From Prevotella sp. tf2-5 (GTDB lineage: Bacteria > Bacteroidota > Bacteroidia > Bacteroidales > Bacteroidaceae), in assembly GCF_900115435.1 (NCBI RefSeq), contig NZ_FOWK01000011.1, positions 65,406-129,405 of the forward strand: a stretch of DNA of 64,000 bases, given 5' to 3'. The notes beneath the pieces are model-generated. The model saw only the letters and a list, made by a program, of their open reading frames with translations. It did no database searches and was not told the DNA's origin. Below are positions 54,001-61,639 of the stretch, in pieces. Position 1 is the first letter of the stretch; each line of letters starts with the position of its first letter. The position numbers and the translations under genes are program-made.

Positions 54001-55472
54001 CCAGGACCTAATATGGTCACCTCTCCAGTCGATGCGTTAATCGTCGCAACATCGCTCTGTTCTCTACCTAAGTAAGAAACAGTAATCTTATCTTCAGGAT
54101 CAATGGCTGGACGCAAGGTCGGAGCAGACAGTGTCTCAGCTGTACCATAGACCGTGGAGAGAGAAGTCTCTGACAAGTCGAAGAGTTTACCTTTAACGAC
54201 ATCACTAGTAGCATCGCCAAAAACTGTCCATGCGGTAACCGTTGCGGCACCTTGCAAGGGGACATTATCTCCTTGCATATCATATAACGCATTGGTAACA
54301 TCAGCCAAAGACTCGTCCACATAGTCAATGGAATAACGAATCTCCCATGAAGGGTCACCCTCAAAACCAAACGTTGGTTCATTTTGCTGATTAGATGAAG
54401 CATACATAGAAGGACGCGGCAAATCCGAAAAGGCAATAGCACCCGCTGCTTCAGAGCCATCTTTCTTTAACAAATGTTTTCCGACTAGTTGAACAGACTC
54501 TTGTTTTTCTGCATCCCAATCCTCTATTGTAGCAGGTCCGTATGTATAATCACCATCCCAATAAAGTCCTGTGAGTGTGAGTGAAGAGAAATCGCGAATC
54601 GGTCGGTTGTTGTTGAAAGTCAATTGATTACCCGAGCCTGTACTCTTTAGCGTTAGAACACCACTGGGGTGAACGTTTCTTACAGCCGTTGCGGAGTCAC
54701 CTGCACCAACACTACAATAACCACTTACGTCGATTGTCAGGTCGCTCAATACACTAAAAACATTGTAATAAGTCAAATCGGCATTCTGCAGACTCAATGT
54801 ATTGCTAGTATTATCAAAAGACACTTTACCTGCTAATGACTGATCGTTTGGAAACAAATCAGTTTTATTCTCATCGCTCAATTGCGTATAACCCACCCAT
54901 AAAGAATAGTGAGGAGTGGAAGTAATAGTAGCATTTTGAAGAATAACACCTGAAAATTGTACTCCTTTAAACTGTTTTGCAGTAGCATTATAGGCGTAGG
55001 GTGTTTCTGAAGAAACATACAAGCCATCCATGCTCACATTATCAAAACCATCAATAATTGATTTTCCGACCGTATTATCCAGATACATGGTGCTACCCTC
55101 AGTACCACTCTGAAGAGTTAAATTATGGGTTCCAGCTACATCAGCATTGGCACCAATATAACTTTCAATCATATTCGTTCCATTGAATATAATCGTCAAG
55201 TTCTCCAGTCCACTTTGAACACCACCGTAGCCGATTGCTACGTTTGTAAGCGTCAGGGTGTTAGAATTAGCGTCAAACACAGCAGTACCTTCTGTCAAAT
55301 ACTGACCAGTAATGTTTGAAGCATTGGCGCTGGTCACATTCACACCTGCAACGGTCAGTCCGTAATCAGTCTGTCCCCACACCCCCATTGGCAGGAGCAA
55401 TAAGGCGAAGAACAAAGAAAGCTGCCTGAGCACTCTTGTTCGATTGTGTTGATTTAGTAATAATTCTCTCAT
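51006..55472 (-). CDS. Large secreted repeat-containing surface protein
   Basis: 1488 aa from Met at 55472. The earlier ATG (55532) lies over the promoter. The signal peptide ends ...LLLPMGVWGQ. At least five copies of a ~90-150-aa beta-rich unit follow, each opening with a Tyr-x-Leu/Val-x-x-G strand (YGLTVAGVNVT, YSLWVGYTQLS, YSLFIGDTQVT, YGVQIGETQIY, YGITITTAGG) and continuing DVLGDGxVSFD...NTLTLNxAxL...GxNTI. The last ~350 aa are a different beta region ending YYDLSGRRVLYPKKG and GKKVIIK, a tail usual in Prevotella outer-surface proteins. It is probably an adhesin or polymer-binding protein; no enzyme motif seen. Confidence 0.82.
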   Translation of the reverse strand: MRELLLNQHNRTRVLRQLSLFFALLLLPMGVWGQTDYGLTVAGVNVTSANASNITGQYLTEGTAVFDANSNTLTLTNVAIGYGGVQSGLENLTIIFNGTNMIESYIGANADVAGTHNLTLQSGTEGSTMYLDNTVGKSIIDGFDNVSMDGLYVSSETPYAYNATAKQFKGVQFSGVILQNATITSTPHYSLWVGYTQLSDENKTDLFPNDQSLAGKVSFDNTSNTLSLQNADLTYYNVFSVLSDLTIDVSGYCSVGAGDSATAVRNVHPSGVLTLKSTGSGNQLTFNNNRPIRDFSSLTLTGLYWDGDYTYGPATIEDWDAEKQESVQLVGKHLLKKDGSEAAGAIAFSDLPRPSMYASSNQQNEPTFGFEGDPSWEIRYSIDYVDESLADVTNALYDMQGDNVPLQGAATVTAWTVFGDATSDVVKGKLFDLSETSLSTVYGTAETLSAPTLRPAIDPEDKITVSYLGREQSDVATINASTGEVTILGPGSETFNVGFTLDDGCTVLNYEYLTFDVTVQKSYSLFIGDTQVTEANADDVLGDGKVSFTVSGGQEAAPTYTLTLNGAALTAPVKVGLANLTFDIRGNNTITTNTTCIQNTATTGVPSLTFKSNADVVGSLTLTNNSDETDDGVISSSFYSNNTSYYTISKELALIILRNGEYTFNTYYFTAGEVHNVQFVPSYGVQIGETQIYEGNAADVFGDGTVSFDKTKNILTLNGASLSGPLSTSLATLTVDLIGENTLRNYYDGHVIETPYGDDVTITFKSSADVKGMLTMTMNYSQDGNMASEHVTMEYTSPLSVISGSMTGNVGNKSVVIGVNYGITITTAGGSYPVTSDNRLDVLGDGGSVQFDGKNTLILNNAWISSVILGADDSWVKKGLTIYLKGDNTIGEQEQDGLIYQGQGANVSLTFATGDVEPGTLTLSYSDQPLVGFTPTYLNNLTDMMNPDLHQITIAVSMEPFVTQSEKEKTEDGNGIGLGKDLEQVVQGLSAEAATTLLGEGVIVNKILYTLPNNDDGYIDDPDYVAVNGKVVALNTPMDDGEVNDILEYIKNGLIQPGTKLGDPYTFAYYFHGMSFLLPAGSGDIILDVNTNEAGELHVKVGNNDPVVISATTGFEERRVPYALTEASYVFIYNVTSAPSSSRRSAGHRAPGRKETTTVGIKGLSVSASDVSPAPGPALSPKKLDKSLLVKEGNHITVKDMDVEDIEVDAFDELSGDITYVDLRQTSIKGMSVNRMISDDLFKKLPEKTFIYLPAGNEVITGTKNVVVGSVCNDMELDAAAPFEASKDFVAVKAVHARDFSTMLDKHCTVYLPFALDEEQASSLGTFYEMTGIADGKIMFTSVKETKANMPYMFKPAKETVSAKMVEVKATIPGAPVVGSATFEGTYDQKSILSDASTQYYCFKAEDGILVHVIDNSMTVDPFRCYIKVTGGASLGRFLDIVVDDETTAVKNIKVGSEDNVYYDLSGRRVLYPKKGMYIMNGKKVIIK

Positions 55473-55529
55473 GTTTGTTATTGTTTTGATTGTTAATTCA
55501 GGTTTATAGTATATGCTACTATTCGTTTG

Positions 55530-55537
55530 CAAAGATA
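55530..55537 (-). promoter_or_regulatory. -7 box of the surface-protein operon
   Basis: Minus-strand TATCTTTG. The transcription start near 55523 excludes the upstream ATG at 55532 and leaves a ~50-nt leader. Confidence 0.65.
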
Positions 55538-55979
55538 TAAAAAAATTAGGAATCTACATTATAAATAATGTATTATATTTTTTGCTTGGTGTATCATCTT
55601 TTTGAATCATCTTGACAAAGATCGCCTGTAGAATCGCATAAAATCCACCAAGGTCGAAGTCGGCTTCAAATACGCGAAAATAGAGCCGTTACGATAAGTC
55701 GCTGTAAGAGAGACGGTTATCTATCCGGAACAGTTTTTAACCCTTAAAAAAGGGTGCAAAAACAACCAAAAAGTGCTGTTTTTGCCCTTGTTTTTCACGT
55801 AGAAAGGTGCCGCCTTTCGGGTCAGAAGGCGGCACCTTCCGGGTAGTTAGTCGGCACCTAACACCCTCGAAGGTGGCACCTAACTCCTTTCTTGTCCATT
55901 TCAAACAATTTGGGAGCTCCTATTTTTCTAGAAGCTCCCAAAATCCGAACATAAAATCCGGCAAGTTTTCTTTACAATA
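55538..55979. repeat. Gene-free gap with GGCACC hairpin and terminator
   Basis: No gene in ~440 bp. GGTGCCGCCTT (55806-55816) pairs perfectly with AAGGCGGCACC (55826-55836), followed by two more GGCACCTAAC words (~55852, ~55876). TTTGGGAGCT (55909-55918) pairs with AGCTCCCAAA (55933-55942) and probably ends the operon upstream on the minus strand. The 55560-55800 part shows nothing I can interpret. Confidence 0.6.
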
Positions 55980-56909
55980 TTACATCGGTAAAGTCATGAC
56001 GAAGCGGGCACCCTTGGCGGTGTTAGCCGTATCCAGCATCAATTCACCACCTAAGCGGCGGGCAATGCTGCGGGCAAAGGTAAGACCGAGTCCCTGACCG
56101 TCAAAATAGCTGTTGAGCTTGACGAACGGCTCGAAGATACGCTCTGCCTCATTGGCAGGAACACCCATGCCAGAGTCTGTCACCGTGTAGGTGATCTTCG
56201 AATCCTGCAGACTGGCATCCACATCCAATGTCACAGTACCATCCGTCGTGAACTTCTTGGCATTGTCGAGTACCAGTGCCAGTGCATGGGCAGCCTGTTT
56301 CTCATTCGTCTGCAACATTGAGGCAGCCTGCGGACTGACCTTTAACTCGAAGGCAAAATACTGGCACTTGTCGATTGCGGACTCAGCGACAGCACGTTTA
56401 GCGACCTGCTCGGCAACGATATTGTCGTTACGCTCAAGAGCTGTCTCACTACCCATGTCGTTGATATCCTGGATGCTACAAACCATACCAGACAATGGAG
56501 CGGCGACAGCGGCATCCCACTTATCCAGTTCCTTCGACATCTTCTCTGTAATCTGCTGAAGGAACTCCTTGTTGATACGCAAAGACTCCGCATTGGTCTT
56601 GCCGGCAGCCTGCAGATCAGCATTCTGTTTCTCCAGGAAGGAATTACGCTCCTCCAGTTTACGACTGTTCTCCTCCATCTTGTCATAAAGGTCGAGTGCC
56701 TGCTCGTAACCCTCACCGACATTCTCAAAGTTCTTTTGAAGACTACGATAGTCCTCAAGCAGTTGTTGTTGTTCATCCACACGACGCTGATAGTCCCTCA
56801 GCAACGTCTCCTGCTCGTTCGCCTGGTCATGACCACCCTTGATTTGGAAATACAAGGCAACGGCAAGGATGACAACGATGATAACTAAGGCAATAATAAC
56901 GAATATCAT
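55980..56909 (-). CDS. Membrane-anchored coiled-coil protein with HATPase domain, no H-box
   Basis: 309 aa. Membrane anchor (1-23), long coiled coil (~30-115), then a kinase-type ATPase: N-box LALVLDNAKKFT (~215), G1 DSGMGVP (~251), G2 GQGLGLTFARSIARRLGG (~275). No His lies at the place of a HisKA phospho-acceptor (~120-175 has none in an H-E/D-x-x-P context). It ends the dapA-araC-rsbU-rsbW-rsbV run, 6 nt after the STAS gene, so it likely belongs to the partner-switching circuit. Confidence 0.8.
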   Translation of the reverse strand: MIFVIIALVIIVVILAVALYFQIKGGHDQANEQETLLRDYQRRVDEQQQLLEDYRSLQKNFENVGEGYEQALDLYDKMEENSRKLEERNSFLEKQNADLQAAGKTNAESLRINKEFLQQITEKMSKELDKWDAAVAAPLSGMVCSIQDINDMGSETALERNDNIVAEQVAKRAVAESAIDKCQYFAFELKVSPQAASMLQTNEKQAAHALALVLDNAKKFTTDGTVTLDVDASLQDSKITYTVTDSGMGVPANEAERIFEPFVKLNSYFDGQGLGLTFARSIARRLGGELMLDTANTAKGARFVMTLPM

Positions 56910-56915
56910 AGCAGA

Positions 56916-57227
56916 TTAATCTTTTCTCTGTTCTACCTTCATAAACTTCGTAAAACCAGTCATATTCAGTACCTTGTAGATCTCAGGGCTTACGTTCGTC
57001 ATCTTGAACTGACCCTTCTGCTGCATGACGGTACGCATGGTCTTCTGAATCACACGCAGACCAGAACTTGCCATATAGTTCAGTTCTGTACAGTCCATCT
57101 CCAGGTCAACACCACCATCTGCCAATGCTGGCTCGATATCACGTTCAAACTCACCGGCATTCATAGTGTCAATACGCTGTCCGGTCTTAATAATGGTCTT
57201 ACCATTCTCTTTCAAAATCTGTGTCAT
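56916..57227 (-). CDS. STAS-domain anti-sigma factor antagonist (RsbV-like)
   Basis: 103 aa. DCTELNYMASSGLRVIQKT (~45-63) matches the RsbV/SpoIIAA phosphorylation loop, with Ser at the target position. In partner switching it is phosphorylated by the RsbW-type kinase and dephosphorylated by the PP2C phosphatase; both are encoded just upstream. Confidence 0.9.
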   Translation of the reverse strand: MTQILKENGKTIIKTGQRIDTMNAGEFERDIEPALADGGVDLEMDCTELNYMASSGLRVIQKTMRTVMQQKGQFKMTNVSPEIYKVLNMTGFTKFMKVEQRKD

Positions 57228-57258
57228 AGTTGTTATTTTTTAATGTTAATGTTTTACT

Positions 57259-57678
57259 TTACTTGATTTCCTTCTTCATCGTCAACAGGTTCTTACCCTC
57301 CAGTCGCTGATAAGTCACCTCGTTCATGATGTTCTTGACGATATAGATACCCATACCGCCCAAGTCACGCTCGGCGGGGTTCACATCCATATCAGCACTT
57401 TCACTCAGCGTGGGATCAAACTCCCTTCCACGATCAGTAAGCACAAAGGTCAGTTCCTTTCCTTTGCTTTCCGCCTTCAGTTCAATGTCGGCTTCCGTTC
57501 CTTCGGGATAGGCATAGGAGATGACATTTACCACCATCTCCTCAATAACTAGGTTGAGGTTCATCTGGAGTTCCATGTCAAGTCCTAATTCCTCCCCGAT
57601 TTCTTCAATGAACTGGTTGACTCGCACCAGTTCGTCCATTCGGTTCTTAATACAGATCTCTTTCTCCATATAGTTCAT
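57259..57678 (-). CDS. RsbW-type serine kinase / anti-sigma-like ATPase
   Basis: 139 aa. NLVIEEMVVNVISYAYP (~41-57) is the N-box and DRGREFDP...DLGGMGIYIVKNIM the G1/G2 blocks of the HATPase_c_2 (RsbW/SpoIIAB) family. The start shares a base with the phosphatase stop (TAATG). It would phosphorylate the STAS protein encoded 31 nt downstream; the usual sigma-factor partner is not nearby. Confidence 0.9.
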   Translation of the reverse strand: MNYMEKEICIKNRMDELVRVNQFIEEIGEELGLDMELQMNLNLVIEEMVVNVISYAYPEGTEADIELKAESKGKELTFVLTDRGREFDPTLSESADMDVNPAERDLGGMGIYIVKNIMNEVTYQRLEGKNLLTMKKEIK

Positions 57679-59693
57679 TATAATTTAGGTAAATTTCCTT
57701 GTACTTTCACACACAGCATGGTGAGGTCGTCACTCTGTTCAGCACCATTGGCGTGGCGCACCACATCCGCCTTCATCATCTCAACAGTCTGTTGTGAGCT
57801 GACAAACTCATGCTTCTCCAACATCTCCAGCAACAGGTCGTCACCATACTGGTCGTGGTTCTCATTCTCTGCCTCATTCAGTCCGTCACTATAGACGAAG
57901 AACGGGCATCCGCTGATATCATCAATATGCTCTCCCTCATAAGGAAGTCCTGCCCATAGTCCCAAGGGGGCGTTAGCCTCCATCTCTATAAAATGAGTGG
58001 TACCGTCATGCATCTTAATGACTGGTGGGTTATGTCCCGCATTACAGAAGTCAAGACGCCCGGTGGGAAGATCTATGATACCAATGAACATCGTCACGAA
58101 CATACCACTGTCGTTATCCTCCGACAAGGCATTATTCAACTTATCGGCAATCTCTGCGGGAGGAAGTCCTTGCTGGGAGACCACACGGAACAGGTTACGA
58201 GCCACCGCCATGAACAAAGAGGCTGGCACACCCTTTCCACTCACATCACCCAGACAGAAATAGAGTTTCTCGTCAAGCAAGATGAAGTCATAGAGGTCAC
58301 CACCTACCGCCTTCGCCGGTGTCATCGACGCAAAGAGGTCAATATCCGTACGCTCAGGGAATGGCGGGAATTTCTGGGGAATCATACTCTGCTGGATGTC
58401 ACGGGCAATACGGAGGTCACTCTCAATACGCTCCTTTGCCGTTGTCGTCTCCTCCAACTGGTCGTAGGCAGTCAACAATTCCTCGTGTGTCGTCTGCAGT
58501 TTCTCATGGGCGACCTTCAGGCGTTTGGCTGCGATATAGCGGAAGATGCTGAATATCACCAGCGCAAGGATGATGAGCCCGACGATGATCATCGTGTTAC
58601 GGAACTGTGCACGCTCTTTCTCCATCTTCAGCTCATCGACCTTGAACAGCGTGTTCATCTCATTCAGCTGCTGTTTGGTGCCCTGGGTATTGACAGAGTC
58701 GTTGATCTGATACATCCTCAGGTAATAGTCTGCCGCCTCCTTATAGTGTCCCAGAGCCATCAGGATATCCGCACGTTGACTGATGATATCAATATAAACC
58801 GTCATGTCGCTGTCGTCAAAGAGCGCCATACGCTTGTCATTCAGTTTAAGAGCCTCTGGATAGCGTTTCTGCTGATAGCGCAGCTTAGCCATATAGAACA
58901 GCCATGACTGTGCTCTCAAGGATGTCTCGGAATCAATGAGGGCATACGCCTTCTTCAAGTCATCCTCACCCGGTCCCAGTTGTCCTAATCCCAGATGAGC
59001 CTGGGCACATGCCATATAATAATAGGTATATAAGACTTTCTTGGTATCTTCACTAATCGTCGTCTTATACTGCTCCTCATACTCTTTCAGGAAATCTTGC
59101 CAGCGTTTCGTCAGTTTCTCCAGTTGCTGGTATTCCTTTTTCAAGTTGAGGATATCCCCGTAATAAGCATAGAGATCGGGAAGCACCGTAGGGTATGGAT
59201 TGATATTAGACAAGAGGTCCAGTCCTTTCTGATAGGAATTGATACTCTCGTCATAGTTACTGAGCGTGGCATACACACTACCCATGGTATAGTAGGCATA
59301 GCCCATTCCGTAGTTGTCACCTCGCTGCTTGGCATCATCGAACATCGCCTGTACCTCACGCAGTGCCTTATTGGGTTGTCCACTATACAGATAGGTATTG
59401 GCAAGATGGGTCCATAACTCATAATACTGATTCCACTGTCCTGTCTTCCGAACCTCCACCATGTCCTTAGGAACATGATTGATGATGGAGTCGTCCATCG
59501 CATGGTTATAGAAAAGGGCAGCACGATTACAGATCGCCTTAGCCAGCAGGGTATCGATCTTATGACTTCTGCATGAGTCTATCATCTTGTCAAGGGCATT
59601 GAGCTGACGATCGAATTGTGACTGTGCGCCTACAGAGAGGAAGCTCCCTATAGCCGTCAGCAGTAATACAACAGATGTTCTCAATGTGGTCAT
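57678..59693 (-). CDS. TPR sensor with PP2C (RsbU/SpoIIE-type) phosphatase
   Basis: 671 aa. Signal peptide (1-23), periplasmic TPR array (~30-350), membrane segment (~368-388), coiled coil, phosphatase (~440-665): IARDIQQSMIPQKFP, AVGGDLYDFILLD, GDVSGKGVPASLFMAVARN, CNAGHNPPVI, DGLNEAEN, QSDDLTMLCV. Overall architecture matches the kinase-like protein at 13.7-15.2 kb (TPR outside, signalling domain inside). Starts 8 nt after araC; last base overlaps the next gene. Confidence 0.9.
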   Translation of the reverse strand: MTTLRTSVVLLLTAIGSFLSVGAQSQFDRQLNALDKMIDSCRSHKIDTLLAKAICNRAALFYNHAMDDSIINHVPKDMVEVRKTGQWNQYYELWTHLANTYLYSGQPNKALREVQAMFDDAKQRGDNYGMGYAYYTMGSVYATLSNYDESINSYQKGLDLLSNINPYPTVLPDLYAYYGDILNLKKEYQQLEKLTKRWQDFLKEYEEQYKTTISEDTKKVLYTYYYMACAQAHLGLGQLGPGEDDLKKAYALIDSETSLRAQSWLFYMAKLRYQQKRYPEALKLNDKRMALFDDSDMTVYIDIISQRADILMALGHYKEAADYYLRMYQINDSVNTQGTKQQLNEMNTLFKVDELKMEKERAQFRNTMIIVGLIILALVIFSIFRYIAAKRLKVAHEKLQTTHEELLTAYDQLEETTTAKERIESDLRIARDIQQSMIPQKFPPFPERTDIDLFASMTPAKAVGGDLYDFILLDEKLYFCLGDVSGKGVPASLFMAVARNLFRVVSQQGLPPAEIADKLNNALSEDNDSGMFVTMFIGIIDLPTGRLDFCNAGHNPPVIKMHDGTTHFIEMEANAPLGLWAGLPYEGEHIDDISGCPFFVYSDGLNEAENENHDQYGDDLLLEMLEKHEFVSSQQTVEMMKADVVRHANGAEQSDDLTMLCVKVQGNLPKL

Positions 59694-59701
59694 GACTGGT
59701 C

Positions 59702-60586
59702 TTATACGATGATTCTGGTCTTATGATAATTCTCCCTGAACTCCGATGGAGAGCAGTTCTTTTTCTTTTTGAAGATACGGTTGAAGTTACTGAGGTTGTT
59801 AAACCCACAGGCATAGCTGATCTCAGCAATACTCTTGGAAGTGTCCACCAACATCCGACTGGCAAAGCCCAACCGGAGGTCAATGATATACTCACTGAGA
59901 TTCCTGCCTGTATGCAACTTGAAGAAACGGCTGAATGCCGACGGGCTCATCCCTGCAATTCCCGCCATCGTTGCCAGGCGGATCTCATCCATATAGTTCT
60001 GACTGATATAGTTCTTGACTTTCAAGATACGACGGGAATCACTGCCTGCCTCTACTTTCGCATAGCTACTGGTGGCAAGGGTGCGGGCTCCGTCACATTT
60101 AGACAACTCATAAAGGATGGTCATAAACTGAGTCACTGCATAGAAGCCGTCCTTCACCGAACTCAACGTGTCAATCAAATGGTAAACACGCATGATAGCC
60201 TCCAAGGGGAAAGAGAGTCCCTTACGAGCTTCCAGCATCATCTTACGCATCGAATTGAAAGGATTATGTGAGAGGAAGCTGTCTTCGCTAAGGTCAAAAT
60301 AGAACTGGACCGTCACCTCACGGATATCCTCACTGGTACAGGTGTTCTGTTCCCAGACATGCTCCAAGTCCGGACTCGTGATCAATACCAAGTCAAACTC
60401 GTCAATAATCTCGTTAGAGTCACCGACGATACGGCGCACACCAGGGGCATGCTCCACAAAATTCAGTTCGAAGACCTCATGATTGTGAATAGGATAGGTG
60501 AACTCTTTCTTCCTGCGATCCGCAATATAGAGAGAATCCTTACCCATCAAGGGCGTTATCTCATGAATAACCCTGCTTTCCTCCAT
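59702..60586 (-). CDS. AraC-family transcription regulator
   Basis: 294 aa. Cupin-like N-terminal domain (~20-130) and two C-terminal helix-turn-helices (~190-290; LATMAGIAGMSPSAFSRFFK and IAEISYACGFNNLSNFNRIFKKKK). Effector unknown. Lies 5 nt after dapA and 8 nt before the phosphatase gene, so it is expressed with both. Confidence 0.9.
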   Translation of the reverse strand: MEESRVIHEITPLMGKDSLYIADRRKKEFTYPIHNHEVFELNFVEHAPGVRRIVGDSNEIIDEFDLVLITSPDLEHVWEQNTCTSEDIREVTVQFYFDLSEDSFLSHNPFNSMRKMMLEARKGLSFPLEAIMRVYHLIDTLSSVKDGFYAVTQFMTILYELSKCDGARTLATSSYAKVEAGSDSRRILKVKNYISQNYMDEIRLATMAGIAGMSPSAFSRFFKLHTGRNLSEYIIDLRLGFASRMLVDTSKSIAEISYACGFNNLSNFNRIFKKKKNCSPSEFRENYHKTRIIV

Positions 60587-60591
60587 TCACC

Positions 60592-61479
60592 TCATATTTT
60601 TAATTCTTTCATGATTTCACTCATCCGTTGCAAGGTAGAGATACGCGTCGGCACTAAAGGCAGACGGAGCACATTCTGAATATAACCCATCTCATGAAGC
60701 ATCGCCTTGACACCAGCAGGATTACCATCGACAAACAACAAAGAGAAAAGGTCTTGGAAACGATGATGAATTTTCCGAGCAGGATCATACTCACCTTTCA
60801 TCTGCAGGCGGATCATCTTGGAGAACTCACGGGGCAAGGCATTGCCAATCACGCTGATAGCACCCACCGCACCACATGACACCATGGGGAAGGTCAGCGC
60901 GTCATCACCAGAGAGCACCTCAAAGCCACGGGGCTTGTTCTTGATAATCTCATCCACCTGCTCCAGATTACCACTTGCCTCCTTGATGGCAACGATATTC
61001 TGACAGTCACGAGCCAGACGAACTGTCGTCTCTGCTTTCATGTTCACACCAGTACGTCCCGGAACATTATAAAGGACAACGGGTAATGAGGTAGCTGCAG
61101 CTATGGTTTTAAAATGCTGATAAAGTCCTTCCTGTGAAGGCTTGTTGTAATAAGGGCATACACTCAAGATGCCATCAACACCCCGGAAGTCACGTGTTTG
61201 CAGTTCCTGAACAATCTCTGCGGTGTTATATCCACCACATCCGACAAGAATAGGCACTCTGCCACCCACTAAACTGACTACCAGATCCTTGATCTTCTGT
61301 TTCTCCTCTGCCGTCAAAGTGGGTGTCTCACCCGTTGTGGCAAGAATACAGAAGAAATCAGCGCCATTGTCGAGCTGATATTCCACGAGACGAATCAGCG
61401 ACTTATAATCCACCGACCCGTCTTCCAAAAAAGGGGTTATCAGTGCTATTCCTAATCCTTTGAAGATATTATGTACCAT
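60592..61479 (-). CDS. dapA: 4-hydroxy-tetrahydrodipicolinate synthase
   Basis: 295 aa from Met at 61479 (MVHNIFKGLGIALITPF). Condenses pyruvate and aspartate semialdehyde for lysine and diaminopimelate. TTGETPTL (~45), YNVPGRTGVN (Tyr ~135) and the Schiff-base Lys in VAIKEASGN (~163) are present. First gene of the operon leading into the regulatory cluster; promoter TACTTTTG, 61509-61502. Confidence 0.94.
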   Translation of the reverse strand: MVHNIFKGLGIALITPFLEDGSVDYKSLIRLVEYQLDNGADFFCILATTGETPTLTAEEKQKIKDLVVSLVGGRVPILVGCGGYNTAEIVQELQTRDFRGVDGILSVCPYYNKPSQEGLYQHFKTIAAATSLPVVLYNVPGRTGVNMKAETTVRLARDCQNIVAIKEASGNLEQVDEIIKNKPRGFEVLSGDDALTFPMVSCGAVGAISVIGNALPREFSKMIRLQMKGEYDPARKIHHRFQDLFSLLFVDGNPAGVKAMLHEMGYIQNVLRLPLVPTRISTLQRMSEIMKELKI

Positions 61480-61501
61480 AATAGAAATATATTTCTGTTT
61501 G

Positions 61502-61509
61502 CAAAAGTA
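61502..61509 (-). promoter_or_regulatory. -7 box of the dapA operon
   Basis: Minus-strand TACTTTTG ~23 nt before the dapA ATG; it excludes the in-frame upstream ATG at 61512. Confidence 0.65.
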
Positions 61510-61584
61510 CACAAAAATATCGAAAAAGGAAACGGAATAAAAGAAAAATTTACAGAATATATAGAATTAATTGTCAAATGAAAA

Positions 61585-61616
61585 TGGTCATACTGGTACA
61601 GACACCAATATGACCA
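61585..61616 (-). terminator. glgB terminator
   Basis: TGGTCATA (61585-61592) pairs with TATGACCA (61609-61616), with an inner GGT/ACC pair; minus strand, ~24 nt after the glgB stop. Confidence 0.6.
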
Positions 61617-61639
61617 CTATCCATGAGTGTATCTTTGCT

